64,000 nucleotides of DNA from Bacteroidota bacterium (GCA_026391835.1 JAPLDF010000060.1:1-64000); one strand, 5' to 3'. Positions 49,795-58,697 are shown, counted from the stretch's first letter. Program-made: numbers and translations. Notes: generated from the sequence alone by a model not told the origin.

Positions 49795-51912
49795 ATGAAA
49801 AAGATCCTGTTTGCCTTCCTTTTAGCCCTTACCGTTTTCACCTGTTCAGGGCAGTTCCACATGTTCAATGGCATTTCATTTTCCCAGGGAGGTGAATTGT
49901 ACCAGTGTGCTTTTGCACCTTCAACCATTACTTTTAATAACACTCCCTATTTAGCTTTCCCAGGCTTCGGTACAACTCATTCTGTTGCTGCCTATGGCGA
50001 TCACTCGCATCCATCAACGTATGTCACTCCGGCTGACCAAATTCTTCACTGGGATGGGTCAAAATATCTTCCATATGCTGCCAAATATGTGGTTGCGCCT
50101 GCTTACGCCTATTTCTACTCAGGGATAGAAAATCCGACTTCTTTTTTCACAGCACCCGTTATAAAGCTTGATGGTTCATTAACTGTTCCCAGAGCAATGG
50201 TTGTAAGTAATGATGGTCACACAGTAATTGACTTTACCCCTGGACAGCTTGCGTGGGCTTATACCCCAACAGGCCATTCGTATGAAATGCTTACCTATAG
50301 CAACAATGGGAAATATTACACCAATACCTTTGATAGGACCGTAGCAAGAGGAATTGAATACCTGATTGGTTCAAATGCTTCATTAGGTGACTATCATGGT
50401 GAGTATATCTCTATTGATGATTACAATCGAAAGTTTACCATCAACATGACTAAAATCCTTTTGAATAAAGGCACAGCAGGTAAATACCTTCACACAGATG
50501 CGAACAAGGAGATTGAGTATGTCGATCTTACACCGGGTTCAGTTGGCCTTAGTAACGTGACCAATAACGCGCAGGTCACTGCCGTAAGTGCAGCCGCCCC
50601 GATTGTTTCGTCCGGCGGAACAACCCCGGTGATCTCCATTACTAAATCAGGCGGGGCATCAGCTGGCTACCTTTCTTCGGAGGATTGGAACGATTTTAAT
50701 GGTAAGGTAAGCAGCCAATGGACAAACAATGCCTGGGACCTCTATTACATGAAAGGTAAGGTTGGTATTGGCCTGACAAACCCTGCTTTTACTTCGGATG
50801 TCTACGGTAGTGCTAATATTTATGATTATAAATCCTCGCTGAATTACATTTCCAAATTGAAAATCAGTCAGGGCAATTCCACTATGTCCGGTATCTGGTC
50901 CAGTGCTACAGATTCAGTGCCCTACCAGCTTCATGTGAAAGATATTTCTGAAGAGAAATCCAGCGGATATGTCTATAATACTTCGTTTGTTGCTGATCCC
51001 TTCATGGGAGCGTACATGTATTTTTACAGTCGTGATTACAATTACCAGGTTGGTTTATTTGACAGAATGGGCCATAAAAAAGCCTTTTGCGGTATTATGG
51101 GGGGCGGTATGCCAACTCAACCTTATCCGAATCTTGGTGATGCTTCGTATCCCTGGGGCAAAAGCTATTTTGCAGATTCCTTATTTTCTAAAAACATCAA
51201 GGCCGTCGGGAATGTAGTAGCTTCCGGTAACCTGATGCCATCGTCTGGCAATGCTCAGTTTAACATGTCCAACATCGTAACCTGGTCTGATGACTTTGGA
51301 ATTTATTGCAATGGCGGCTCAACTTCCAAATTGAAATTCTTTACAAATAGTGTGGAAGCCATGAGAATAACCCCAGAGCAGAATATTGGCATGGGTACCG
51401 AAACGCCGCATGAGAAATTGGATGTTCACGGTAGTATAAAGTCTGATTCTGCTGTTAAATCGGATGGTTTATACACCTCAATAAGACAGTTAAGCTGCCG
51501 AAAAATAGATTACGATGCCTATATTAATCATGTTGATTTTCATCAAGATAGCCCTTTTGAATATCAACATACAATTATTATTTCTGATTTGATGGACAAA
51601 CAAACTCTGACCATATTCCTTCCGGATCCTGCAACGTGTGTGGGCCAGGAATTTGTCATATGCAATCAATCACGCGAACAAGACGGACAAAATATCCTGA
51701 TCAGATGTCCGGTGGCTTCGGTTGTATTTGGGGTAAATTCAATGGGACAAGATTTAGGCGAACGTGGAATATATTTCGACTACGGCCAATGTGCTGATAT
51801 CTATAATTTCAACTCACCTGACCGTTGTGGCAATGGCTGCATGACATTCCAGGCGATATCAAATACTGAATACATGATGATTCATCGCGATATCAGAGCA
51901 TACAGAGAATAG
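49795..51912 (+). CDS. Tail fibre/receptor-binding-type protein with N-terminal signal sequence
   Basis: A 705-residue protein. VGLSNVTNNAQVT and GYLSSEDWNDFNGKV are phrases typical of phage tail fibres, and GIGLTNPAFTSDVYGS and MGTETPHEKLDVHGSI are repeats of the G(I/M)G-T-x-P-x-x-K-L-D-V-x-G type found in fibre and host-recognition proteins. Oddly, it begins MKKILFAFLLALTVFTCSGQ, a normal Sec signal peptide or lipoprotein-like sequence that a virion protein should not need. It could be a fibre recruited from a secreted host protein, or a surface protein displayed by lysogens. Confidence 0.68.
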   Translation: MKKILFAFLLALTVFTCSGQFHMFNGISFSQGGELYQCAFAPSTITFNNTPYLAFPGFGTTHSVAAYGDHSHPSTYVTPADQILHWDGSKYLPYAAKYVVAPAYAYFYSGIENPTSFFTAPVIKLDGSLTVPRAMVVSNDGHTVIDFTPGQLAWAYTPTGHSYEMLTYSNNGKYYTNTFDRTVARGIEYLIGSNASLGDYHGEYISIDDYNRKFTINMTKILLNKGTAGKYLHTDANKEIEYVDLTPGSVGLSNVTNNAQVTAVSAAAPIVSSGGTTPVISITKSGGASAGYLSSEDWNDFNGKVSSQWTNNAWDLYYMKGKVGIGLTNPAFTSDVYGSANIYDYKSSLNYISKLKISQGNSTMSGIWSSATDSVPYQLHVKDISEEKSSGYVYNTSFVADPFMGAYMYFYSRDYNYQVGLFDRMGHKKAFCGIMGGGMPTQPYPNLGDASYPWGKSYFADSLFSKNIKAVGNVVASGNLMPSSGNAQFNMSNIVTWSDDFGIYCNGGSTSKLKFFTNSVEAMRITPEQNIGMGTETPHEKLDVHGSIKSDSAVKSDGLYTSIRQLSCRKIDYDAYINHVDFHQDSPFEYQHTIIISDLMDKQTLTIFLPDPATCVGQEFVICNQSREQDGQNILIRCPVASVVFGVNSMGQDLGERGIYFDYGQCADIYNFNSPDRCGNGCMTFQAISNTEYMMIHRDIRAYRE

Positions 51913-51926
51913 TAAATAGAAATAAA

Positions 51927-52193
51927 ATGACAAGAATAGAAAAATTTGCAAGATGGTTTGGCGGGTTCTTTGAGGATCAGCAGGGCGCGGCAAGCAGAAA
52001 AGCTGCCGCCGGGTACTGGGGCCTGCTCATGCTCACCTATATGATTTACAAAAGTGTCAATGGAACTGCTGTGGATATGGAAATGTTTGTGATGGTACTT
52101 TCCTTTACCGGTGGGCTTTATGGGATGATGCTTTTGGAAAGGTTTGTCAAAAAGACCCCGGTTGATGATGACAAACAGAAAAATGCTGAATAG
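51927..52193 (+). CDS. Candidate holin
   Basis: An 88-residue protein with two hydrophobic segments (YWGLLMLTYMIYKSV and MFVMVLSFTGGLYGMMLLERFV) and a charged C-terminal tail (KKTPVDDDKQKNAE). Two helices, small size and position at the end of the late operon fit a class II holin. No endolysin gene is recognisable next to it, so the role is inferred from topology and place. A terminator follows. Confidence 0.6.
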   Translation: MTRIEKFARWFGGFFEDQQGAASRKAAAGYWGLLMLTYMIYKSVNGTAVDMEMFVMVLSFTGGLYGMMLLERFVKKTPVDDDKQKNAE

Positions 52194-52204
52194 TACTTTA
52201 CGCA

Positions 52205-52234
52205 AAACAGGCCGGTAAAACTACCGGCCTGTTT
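52205..52234. terminator. Bidirectional terminator at the end of the late operon
   Basis: AAACAGGCCGGTA (52205-52217) pairs perfectly with TACCGGCCTGTTT (52222-52234) over 13 bp, between convergent genes. Confidence 0.93.
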
Positions 52235-52245
52235 GCCTTTGGTTA

Positions 52246-52818
52246 TCACTTCAGACGCCAACATCGAACTTTCTTGTTGTTGTCAGCCGCGATCAGAAAT
52301 TCCTTCTTTAAATCCTCAGGCCGGTCTTCCAGGTATCTTTTCAATTGCGTTTTCAACGTGTTAATGTGCCTTTGTTCATATCCTTGATTTGTTGAAAATG
52401 AATCACCTGTGTTTAATTTCCCAAAGGGAAAAGTCACCAGAACTCTTCTGTTGGATTGTGCTGATAAGGGTAGAGGTATATCTGTGTCGATTTCCATTTT
52501 TGATTGTTCCTTGCCTACATCTTTCAACGCATCCTTAACGCTTACTGTAAATATTGTAGGCACCTTTCTTTTGGGCTTACCTTCACCTGCTGGAAGATCT
52601 GTCTTAACTGTCTTAATGTAAGGCCTTTTTACTGGCAAGGTCATTACATCAAATTCTAGCTGCATTTTCTTCAAGGTGTCTTCAGCTCTTTGAATGGCCA
52701 TTGAATTAATTGGTGTCATTCTTCTTTGTCTTTCTACAGCATTTTTTGCTTTCTGCAATCTTGCTTTCATAGCGATGTACTTAGTCCTGTAAGCTTTTTC
52801 TTCTTCCAATGTTTCCAT
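52246..52818 (-). CDS. Unknown phage protein, basic with N-terminal coiled coil
   Basis: A 190-residue protein: a charged helical N terminus (METLEEEKAYRTKYIAMKARLQ), a linker rich in lysine and proline (AGEGKPKRKVPT), and a C-terminal part (GDSFSTNQGYEQRHINTLKTQLKRYLEDRPE; KKVRCWRLK) suggestive of nucleic-acid binding. It is transcribed from its own promoter-like region, which contains a copy of the repressor operator motif. Family unknown; a lysogeny or late-regulatory role is possible. Confidence 0.6.
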   Translation of the reverse strand: METLEEEKAYRTKYIAMKARLQKAKNAVERQRRMTPINSMAIQRAEDTLKKMQLEFDVMTLPVKRPYIKTVKTDLPAGEGKPKRKVPTIFTVSVKDALKDVGKEQSKMEIDTDIPLPLSAQSNRRVLVTFPFGKLNTGDSFSTNQGYEQRHINTLKTQLKRYLEDRPEDLKKEFLIAADNNKKVRCWRLK

Positions 52819-52858
52819 GTAGTTTAATTTTAGATTGATACTTGTTCGTGTATTGTTA

Positions 52859-52866
52859 CAAATATA
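52859..52866 (-). promoter_or_regulatory. Candidate minus-strand -7 element
   Basis: On the minus strand this reads TATATTTG, matching TAnnTTTG, about 40 bases before the ATG at 52818. Confidence 0.45.
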
Positions 52867-52903
52867 ATTAATAACATAGATATATAAAGGAAATATTTTA
52901 AGT

Positions 52904-52915
52904 TATATTTTGCTT
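52904..52915 (-). promoter_or_regulatory. Third copy of the repressor operator half
   Basis: On the minus strand AAGCAAAATATA repeats 12 bases of the two early operators at 6491-6526. It lies upstream of the candidate promoter for the 190-residue gene and just past the end of the recombinase gene. Confidence 0.45.
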
Positions 52916-53009
52916 ATATTAACCAAACAAGGTTAATGGACTAAATCTATCGTGTTTTACAGGATATTAGGTAATTTTAAAAGGTATCAGAGTATCAACT
53001 ACCTTGAGA

Positions 53010-53954
53010 TCATTCGTCATAGGTCATATAATGAAGCCGATTTTTAGCCGTGGCGCACCGTGGATGATACATATTGATTGTATCCTTCAAATGCTGTATT
53101 TGAATGTGGGTGTATATTTCTGTGGTAATTACAGATGCATGACCCAACATTTCCTGAATGGAGATCAAATCAGCGCCACCTTCCAGAAGATGGGAGGCAA
53201 AAGAGTGCCTCAGAGAATGAGGACCGATGGGCTTTCTGATGCCGGCCAGCTTTGCCAAATTCTGGACAATGAGGAAAGCCATTGTCCGTGTTAGTTTTGA
53301 GCCGCGACGATTCAGGAACACATAATTCTGCATCCCTTTTTGAATGGTTGCCATTTTTCGCTCATGTTTGATGTACCTGGTGATTTCCCTTATGGCCACC
53401 TGACCAATAGGAATGATCCTTTCTTTATCGCCCTTGCCGACAACCCGAATATACTGCTCCTTGAAATACAGATCAGTAAGTTTGAGGTTAACCAGCTCAG
53501 ATACACGGATTCCGCAACCGTAAAGGATTTCCACCATGGCTTTATTCCTTTGACCTTCGGGAGAAGTCAAATCAATATTCTTGATCATTCGCTCGATTTC
53601 AACCATGCAAAGTGTCACCGGCAACCTAAATCCGACGACAGGTAAATCAATCAGGGTCATCACATTGGAGGATACAATATTCTCCATCCACAGGTAATGA
53701 TAAAATGCCCTGATTCCATGCAAAATCTTTACCTGCGTTGTTGCAGCGATTCCTTCATGGTTAACCCATACCAGGAATCCGCGGACATTTGCCACATTGA
53801 CCTGTTCAGCAGGGATGATGGTATTTTGAATATCAAGGTAGTTTCTTAGTTTCCAGACACTATGCAGGTAGGATTCAACAGTTCTCGGGGATAAGGACCG
53901 CTCGATCATCATGTATGATTTGAACCCAAGTAAGGATGATTTCCAGTCATTCAT
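53010..53954 (-). CDS. XerD-like tyrosine recombinase (phage integrase)
   Basis: A 314-residue tyrosine recombinase. The N-terminal SAM-like core-binding domain (FKSYMMIERSLSPRTVESYLHSVWKL) and catalytic domain are both complete: Arg150 (GCGIRVSELV), Lys174 (VVGKGDKERIIPIG), His246 and Arg249 (HSLRH), His272 (LGHASVITT) and nucleophile Tyr281 (EIYTHI). Size, motif spacing and the C-terminal ending (YTHIQ...DTI..HPR) are those of chromosomal XerD rather than of a typical long phage integrase. It lies 0.8 kb from a dif-like attR. It should join phage and chromosome, perhaps with host XerC. Confidence 0.85.
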   Translation of the reverse strand: MNDWKSSLLGFKSYMMIERSLSPRTVESYLHSVWKLRNYLDIQNTIIPAEQVNVANVRGFLVWVNHEGIAATTQVKILHGIRAFYHYLWMENIVSSNVMTLIDLPVVGFRLPVTLCMVEIERMIKNIDLTSPEGQRNKAMVEILYGCGIRVSELVNLKLTDLYFKEQYIRVVGKGDKERIIPIGQVAIREITRYIKHERKMATIQKGMQNYVFLNRRGSKLTRTMAFLIVQNLAKLAGIRKPIGPHSLRHSFASHLLEGGADLISIQEMLGHASVITTEIYTHIQIQHLKDTINMYHPRCATAKNRLHYMTYDE

Positions 53955-53957
53955 CGC

Positions 53958-54533
53958 TTAGCTTTTTTCGGGTGAGTGTTCCTTCAGCGGTGTTGAACGC
54001 ATTTCAACATTTCCTTCACCGTCGCCAAGATCCCGCAAATCAAGACGTACATATTCAACTCGATCCCGGAATACCTGCAGCATTCGCACTTCAACGTAGT
54101 GTTTGCAGTATTTCTCAACCTTTTGCAGACTGGTTAAAATGTCCTCAAGGCTGTCCAGGGCGCAGAATAGCTGGCGAAAAACCATGTGATTCCCATTTTC
54201 ATAATGTCCCCGGGTGGTTGCAAATTCCAGGGAGTGATCAATGCTGGCAAAGGCAGATTTGATTTCCCTTTCAATTGCGGCATGGTTGGGGTGATTGGTA
54301 ATATAAAACCAAACCTTGCGGTAGTGGGTGATGGTCTCAATAAGGATCTGATTCAGGGTTACAAGTTTGTAGTTCAGCTCCAGGTTGATTTTAACCATGT
54401 ACTTTGCCGCATACTGGTCATTTGACCAGCCAGCGATTACACCATTTCCCAAACTGATTCTAAAACAGTTTCTTTCTTTGAAAGGACTATTTCCTTCCGG
54501 GTCTTCAATGTGCGTTAAAGTGATTTTTCTCAT
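53958..54533 (-). CDS. Unknown phage protein upstream of the recombinase
   Basis: A 191-residue, helix-rich protein (HYRKVWFYITNHPNHAAIEREIKSAFASIDHSLEF; CKHYVEVRMLQVF) of unknown family. It is three bases from the recombinase gene and probably cotranscribed, so it may be an excisionase-type or directional partner. It is preceded by the leader CTAACTAAAAACAT also found before the early gene at 6564, and by a palindrome and three TGTTCG boxes. Confidence 0.6.
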   Translation of the reverse strand: MRKITLTHIEDPEGNSPFKERNCFRISLGNGVIAGWSNDQYAAKYMVKINLELNYKLVTLNQILIETITHYRKVWFYITNHPNHAAIEREIKSAFASIDHSLEFATTRGHYENGNHMVFRQLFCALDSLEDILTSLQKVEKYCKHYVEVRMLQVFRDRVEYVRLDLRDLGDGEGNVEMRSTPLKEHSPEKS

Positions 54534-54538
54534 GTTAC

Positions 54539-54552
54539 ATGTTTTTAGTTAG
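54539..54552 (-). promoter_or_regulatory. Shared A-rich translation leader, second copy
   Basis: On the minus strand, CTAACTAAAAACAT, identical to 6548-6561, five bases before the ATG at 54533. Confidence 0.5.
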
Positions 54553-54585
54553 TTGTTTGTAATTCTGCATTTTAGAACGAATTCT

Positions 54586-54607
54586 TATAATCTCGCGCGA
54601 GATTATA
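54586..54607. repeat. Perfect 22-bp palindrome
   Basis: Eleven-base half TATAATCTCGC repeated in reverse complement with no spacer, centred on CGCG, about 55 bp upstream of the unknown gene beside the recombinase. Suits a dimeric regulator. Confidence 0.6.
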
Positions 54608-54635
54608 TGTTCGCAATGTGTTCGCTTTCTGTTCG
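54608..54635. repeat. Three TGTTCG boxes with 11-bp period
   Basis: TGTTCG at 54608, 54619 and 54630, immediately after the palindrome. One helical turn apart, these are likely sites for a cooperative DNA-binding protein, such as an excision or integration directionality factor or an operator. Confidence 0.55.
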
Positions 54636-54744
54636 TTCCGTCTAAAAACATGCGATTCGAGTGCTTTGGTCAAGAAAAAACAGGCCTTTTGGCGTGTTTT
54701 TCAAAATTGTAAAGGTCTGATTCTTAAACATATGCACTTTTCAA

Positions 54745-54773
54745 ATTGTCTTATAATTAATATTATGTTAAGT
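54745..54773 (+). other. attR: attR: dif-like site
   Basis: The 18-bp repeat shared with attL (54745-54762) is followed by TTATGTTAAGT (54763-54773). The layout, XerC-type arm TTGTCTTATAA, 6-bp centre TTAATA and XerD-type arm, equals a 28-bp dif site; the right arm differs from the E. coli XerD arm (TTATGTTAAAT) at one base. The right arm belongs to the chromosome. Confidence 0.8.
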
Positions 54774-54782
54774 AGTAAATAT

Positions 54783-54826
54783 AAAAATATCAGGAGACCT
54801 TCCATCATGGGAAGAATCTCCCGATA
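54783..54826 (-). terminator. Terminator of the TPR gene
   Basis: On the minus strand an interrupted stem (TATC, GGAGA, TTCC pairing with GGAA, TCTCC, GATA) is followed by TTTTTAT. It lies between the host gene and the dif-like site. Confidence 0.65.
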
Positions 54827-54838
54827 GTCAGTTCTGCC

Positions 54839-56026
54839 CTACTTCTTCTGAATGGCGTTAATTTTCTCCTGTACAGCTTTTACCTTATCCGGTTTGCTTG
54901 TACGGGAATAAATTTGTTTCAGGGTGAAAAGGGTGTTTATGTCGGCCGGTTGAAGTTCAGTAGCTTTTTCAAGAAATGGCAATGCCTTTTCCAGGTAACT
55001 GTCAGCTTCTTTTTTCAGTTTGTCAAATTTGGCTGTCTCTTCCAAAGGCAGTTTCGTCGCCTCATCGTTGATTGAAGCAGCTTTGTTAACATACAAAGCT
55101 CCCAGGTTGTAATTCCCTTCAAAATATTCAGCATTGAGCCGGATGGATTTAGAATATGCACCAATAGCATTTTGAAAAGCTTCATTGCGCTCAACAGGCG
55201 TTCTGGTCGTATCATTGGAAATATTATCATAGATCGTACCAAGGGCAAAGGCAACAGAATAGTTGGTCGAATCTTTCGCCATCGCAACCTGGAGGTTCTT
55301 CAACGCCTTGGGTGTATTGTTAAAAGTCAGGTAGATATTTGTTTCTGCCAGGAACAGGCGAAGATCGTTTGGATAAAGTTGTTGCCCCATCCGTACATAT
55401 TTAAGTGAATTGGTAGAATCCTTGTCCTGGCGATATATATCTGATAATGTAATAAATACGACAGGTGATTTGTAGTTGGCCTTTAATAACTTAATGTAGT
55501 ATTTTTTTGAGGCCTCTTTTTCATTTGCCAGGGAGGCACAAGTGGCTGCATTCAGGATGGAGATGGTATCAGATACATTCGCCAATTCCAGTACTTCTGC
55601 CCCTCTGCCGAAATTAAGCATGGCATCCTTGTATAATTTATTGTTATAATTTTCGACAGCTGTATTGTAATAATTATTTCGCTGCCAGTTCAATTTTGCC
55701 AGGATATCATCGTAATATTCCTTTTTGGTGTCAAACTCAATGGACTTACGGTATGATTCCAACGCTTTGGGAAGTGGATCAGGATCGAGTGACTTGAATT
55801 TTTCATCTTTGGTATTGGACAACTCAAGGTATACATTTCCCCTGATAAACCATGCTTTTGCATCCTGGGCTGTACTCGCATCCAGCACACAAAGGTTAAT
55901 GGCTTCCATAGCTTTATCTAATTTTCCGTCTTTCAGATAATTAGATGCTGTTTGTCGAACATTTTTCTGTCCGAATGCGATGGTAATGGAGGTTACCAAT
56001 ACCAAAAGTAAGGCAAATTTTTTCAT
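54839..56026 (-). CDS. Exported tetratricopeptide-repeat protein
   Basis: A 395-residue protein starting MKKFALLLVLVTSITIAFGQ, a clear signal peptide (the longer upstream frame is not used). The rest is a series of TPR helices (e.g. KAMEAINLCVLDASTAQDAKAW; AIGAYSKSIRLNAEYFEGNYNLGALY; LPFLEKATELQPADINTLF), about eight repeats, a periplasmic scaffold for protein interactions. It is common in Bacteroidota; the partner is unknown. It is the first chromosomal gene after the prophage and is followed by gyrA in the same direction. Confidence 0.8.
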   Translation of the reverse strand: MKKFALLLVLVTSITIAFGQKNVRQTASNYLKDGKLDKAMEAINLCVLDASTAQDAKAWFIRGNVYLELSNTKDEKFKSLDPDPLPKALESYRKSIEFDTKKEYYDDILAKLNWQRNNYYNTAVENYNNKLYKDAMLNFGRGAEVLELANVSDTISILNAATCASLANEKEASKKYYIKLLKANYKSPVVFITLSDIYRQDKDSTNSLKYVRMGQQLYPNDLRLFLAETNIYLTFNNTPKALKNLQVAMAKDSTNYSVAFALGTIYDNISNDTTRTPVERNEAFQNAIGAYSKSIRLNAEYFEGNYNLGALYVNKAASINDEATKLPLEETAKFDKLKKEADSYLEKALPFLEKATELQPADINTLFTLKQIYSRTSKPDKVKAVQEKINAIQKK

Positions 56027-56114
56027 CGATTTGATTATTAGCATGATACTTTTGAGTTGATTTAGCCGGCAAAGATAAAAAATACCGGTTGATTTTATGT
56101 TGCTTACGTACAAA

Positions 56115-58697
56115 TTAATTTTCGGTTTCAGCATCATCTGTTTTATCATTCACAGCAGGTACGTCGGATTCATCACCGATGGTTTCGTTGGTACCGTCGA
56201 TGTTTTCAAAAGCCTCATCATCAGCAATATCCGGTTCAACTTCAACATCAACTTTCGCAACAGCAGCAATGGAATCGCCTTCATCAATTTTAATAAGACG
56301 TACACCCTGGGTGGCCCTTCCCATCACCCGAAGGTTTACAACTGCCATCCGGATGATAACTCCTGAACGGTTGATAATCATAAGGTCATCGCTGTCTGTT
56401 ACATCTTTCACGGCAATCACTGCTCCTGTTTTATCAGTAATATTCAGGGTTTTTACCCCTTTGCCCCCACGGTTCGTGATTCGGTAATCATCGAGGTCTG
56501 ATCTCTTGCCATAACCTTTTTCAGAAACCACCAAAACTTCACTTTTTTTATCAACCGGGATGCAGATCATGCCGATAACTTCGTCATCGGCGCCGGAGAA
56601 TGAAATACCACGGACACCAGCTGCATTCCGTCCCATCGGACGAACGGTTTTTTCGTTAAACCTGATCGCACGGCCCGATTTTAATGCCATGACAACTTCG
56701 TCGGTTCCCTGTGTCAGCTTGGCTTCAAGCAACTGGTCGCCTTCATTGATGGTAATTGCATTGATGCCATTCTGACGCGGACGTGAATAGGCTTCAAGGG
56801 AGGTTTTTTTAATCGTGCCTTTCTTGGTTGCAAGAATAATAAAGTTGGATGCGATATAGTCTTCGTCTTTCAGGTTTTTAACATTGATAAACGCCCTGAC
56901 CTTGTCGTCCGGTTCAATGTTTACCAGGTTCTGTATTGCCCTGCCCTTGGAGGTTTTTCCTCCTTCCGGGATTTCATACACCCTGAGCCAGAAACATTTA
57001 CCTTTTTCAGTAAAGAACATCAGGTAATTGTGGTTTGTCGCAACAAACAGATGTTCCAGGAAGTCCTCATCCCGGATGTCTGTCCCTTTAACGCCCCGTC
57101 CTCCCCTGTTTTGTACACGGTATTCCGTAAGGGGAGTCCTTTTGATATATCCCATGTGTGAAATGGTAATAACCACATTTTCATCGGGGATCGTATCTTC
57201 AATCCTGAAGTCAGAAGCCGCGTGCTCAATATGTGACCGTCGAATGTCGCCAAATTTTTCCTTGACTTCCCTCAGGTCATCCTTGATGATCGTCATCCTT
57301 AGCGATTCATCTGCCAGCACGCTGTTCAGATAATCGATCAGTTTCATCAATTCGGCATACTCTGCCTTGATTTTGTCACGCTCCAGCCCGGTCAAACGCT
57401 GCAAACGCATTTCCAGGATCGCTTTTGCCTGGATTTCGCTCAACCCGAAAGTTGTCATCAGGCCTGATTTTGCTTCATCCGGTGTTTGTGAAGCCCTGAT
57501 AAGGGTGATCACGGCATCAAGGTTGTCAAGCGCAATGAGCAGTCCTTCGAGGATATGGGCCCTCTTTAGTGCTTCGGCCAGATCAAATTTGGTCCTGCGG
57601 ATAATAACCTCATGTCGGTGTTCAACATAATGAACGATCATATCCTTGAGGTTCAGCATCATTGGCCGTCCTTTGACAAGGGCTATGTTATTGACATTGA
57701 ACGATGTTTGCAATGCCGTCATCTGGTAGAGCTTGTTCAGCACCACATTTGTGATGGCTTCACGTTTAAGCACATATACGATGCGAACGCCGTTGCGGTC
57801 AGACTCATCCCGAATGTCCGAAATTCCTTCAATTTTTTTATCATTGACCAGGTCGGCGGTTTTCTTGATCATCTCGGCCTTGTTGACCTGGTAAGGAACA
57901 GAATTGACAATAATTCTCTCCTTGCCGTGATCATCCTGCTCAATGACGGTCTCTCCCCGCATCACAATCCGGCCTCTGCCGGTCTCAAAGGCATCTTTGA
58001 CACCTTCATATCCATAGATAATTCCTCCTGTCGGGAAATCCGGAGCCTTGATATACTGCATCAATTCAGGGATCGTGATCTCCCTGTTATCTATATAGGC
58101 AATAATCCCGTCAACGACTTCACTCAGGTTATGGGGAGCCATGTTGGTAGCCATTCCGACTGCAATACCCGATGCACCGTTGATCAACAAGTTAGGAATG
58201 CGCGAAGGCATCACGGTTGGTTCCTTCAGGGTATCATCAAAATTCAGCTGGAAATCAACCGTATCTTTTTCGATATCTGCAACCATTTCTTCGGCGATCT
58301 TTTGAAGGCGCGCCTCTGTATATCGCATTGCGGCAGGATTGTCACCATCCATGGACCCGAAGTTACCCTGTCCGTCAACCAGCGGGTACCGTAAACTCCA
58401 GTCCTGGGCCATTCTTACCATCGCATCATAAACGGAGGTATCACCATGGGGGTGAAATTTCCCAAGCACCTCCCCTACTATCCTGGCTGATTTTTTATAT
58501 GCCCTGTTGGAAAGCACTCCCAACTCATACATTCCAAACAATACCCGCCTGTGAACCGGCTTTAAACCATCTCTTACATCAGGCAACGCACGTTGCACAA
58601 TCACCGACATTGCATAATCAATGTAGGCGGTTTTCATCTGATTCTCAATATTGACCTGAACTATTTTTTCTCCCGATTCCATATCATCTCTCACCAT
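56115..58697 (-). CDS. gyrA: DNA gyrase subunit A
   Basis: An 860-residue type IIA topoisomerase subunit that introduces negative supercoils with GyrB. The winged-helix breakage domain has the catalytic Tyr126 in AAMRYTEAR; the quinolone-determining region reads [10 protein letters not shown], with threonine at the position of E. coli Ser83 and the acidic residue Asp91 (Ser83/Asp87 numbering in E. coli) retained. The C-terminal beta-pinwheel includes the GyrA box NRGGRGVKG, which separates GyrA from ParC. An acidic tail of about 45 residues ends the protein. Length is normal for Bacteroidota. Confidence 0.95.
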   Translation of the reverse strand: MVRDDMESGEKIVQVNIENQMKTAYIDYAMSVIVQRALPDVRDGLKPVHRRVLFGMYELGVLSNRAYKKSARIVGEVLGKFHPHGDTSVYDAMVRMAQDWSLRYPLVDGQGNFGSMDGDNPAAMRYTEARLQKIAEEMVADIEKDTVDFQLNFDDTLKEPTVMPSRIPNLLINGASGIAVGMATNMAPHNLSEVVDGIIAYIDNREITIPELMQYIKAPDFPTGGIIYGYEGVKDAFETGRGRIVMRGETVIEQDDHGKERIIVNSVPYQVNKAEMIKKTADLVNDKKIEGISDIRDESDRNGVRIVYVLKREAITNVVLNKLYQMTALQTSFNVNNIALVKGRPMMLNLKDMIVHYVEHRHEVIIRRTKFDLAEALKRAHILEGLLIALDNLDAVITLIRASQTPDEAKSGLMTTFGLSEIQAKAILEMRLQRLTGLERDKIKAEYAELMKLIDYLNSVLADESLRMTIIKDDLREVKEKFGDIRRSHIEHAASDFRIEDTIPDENVVITISHMGYIKRTPLTEYRVQNRGGRGVKGTDIRDEDFLEHLFVATNHNYLMFFTEKGKCFWLRVYEIPEGGKTSKGRAIQNLVNIEPDDKVRAFINVKNLKDEDYIASNFIILATKKGTIKKTSLEAYSRPRQNGINAITINEGDQLLEAKLTQGTDEVVMALKSGRAIRFNEKTVRPMGRNAAGVRGISFSGADDEVIGMICIPVDKKSEVLVVSEKGYGKRSDLDDYRITNRGGKGVKTLNITDKTGAVIAVKDVTDSDDLMIINRSGVIIRMAVVNLRVMGRATQGVRLIKIDEGDSIAAVAKVDVEVEPDIADDEAFENIDGTNETIGDESDVPAVNDKTDDAETEN

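Larger units (their letters stand above)
5601..54762. mobile_element. Complete prophage integrated at a dif-like site
   Basis: The segment between the two 18-bp repeats contains a full set of phage modules: repressor, replication helicase, prohead protease, major capsid protein, terminase small and large subunits, portal, tape measure, tail and fibre genes, holin-like gene and tyrosine recombinase. Host housekeeping genes lie directly outside the right repeat. Both ends carry minus-strand early or integration genes while the interior is plus strand. The presence of a long tape measure and terminase suggests a tailed siphovirus-like phage. No disrupted essential phage gene is visible except that no endolysin could be recognised, so it may be inducible. 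Confidence 0.88.

Noticed and set aside
5601-54762. Mu-like transposable phage, suggested by the S49 protease next to the capsid gene
   Set aside because: No transposase pair, and the element has a tyrosine recombinase, terminase pair and an exact att repeat instead of a 5-bp duplication.
57612-58394. 260-codon frame opposite gyrA
   Set aside because: Antisense to a highly conserved gyrA domain, no recognisable features of its own.
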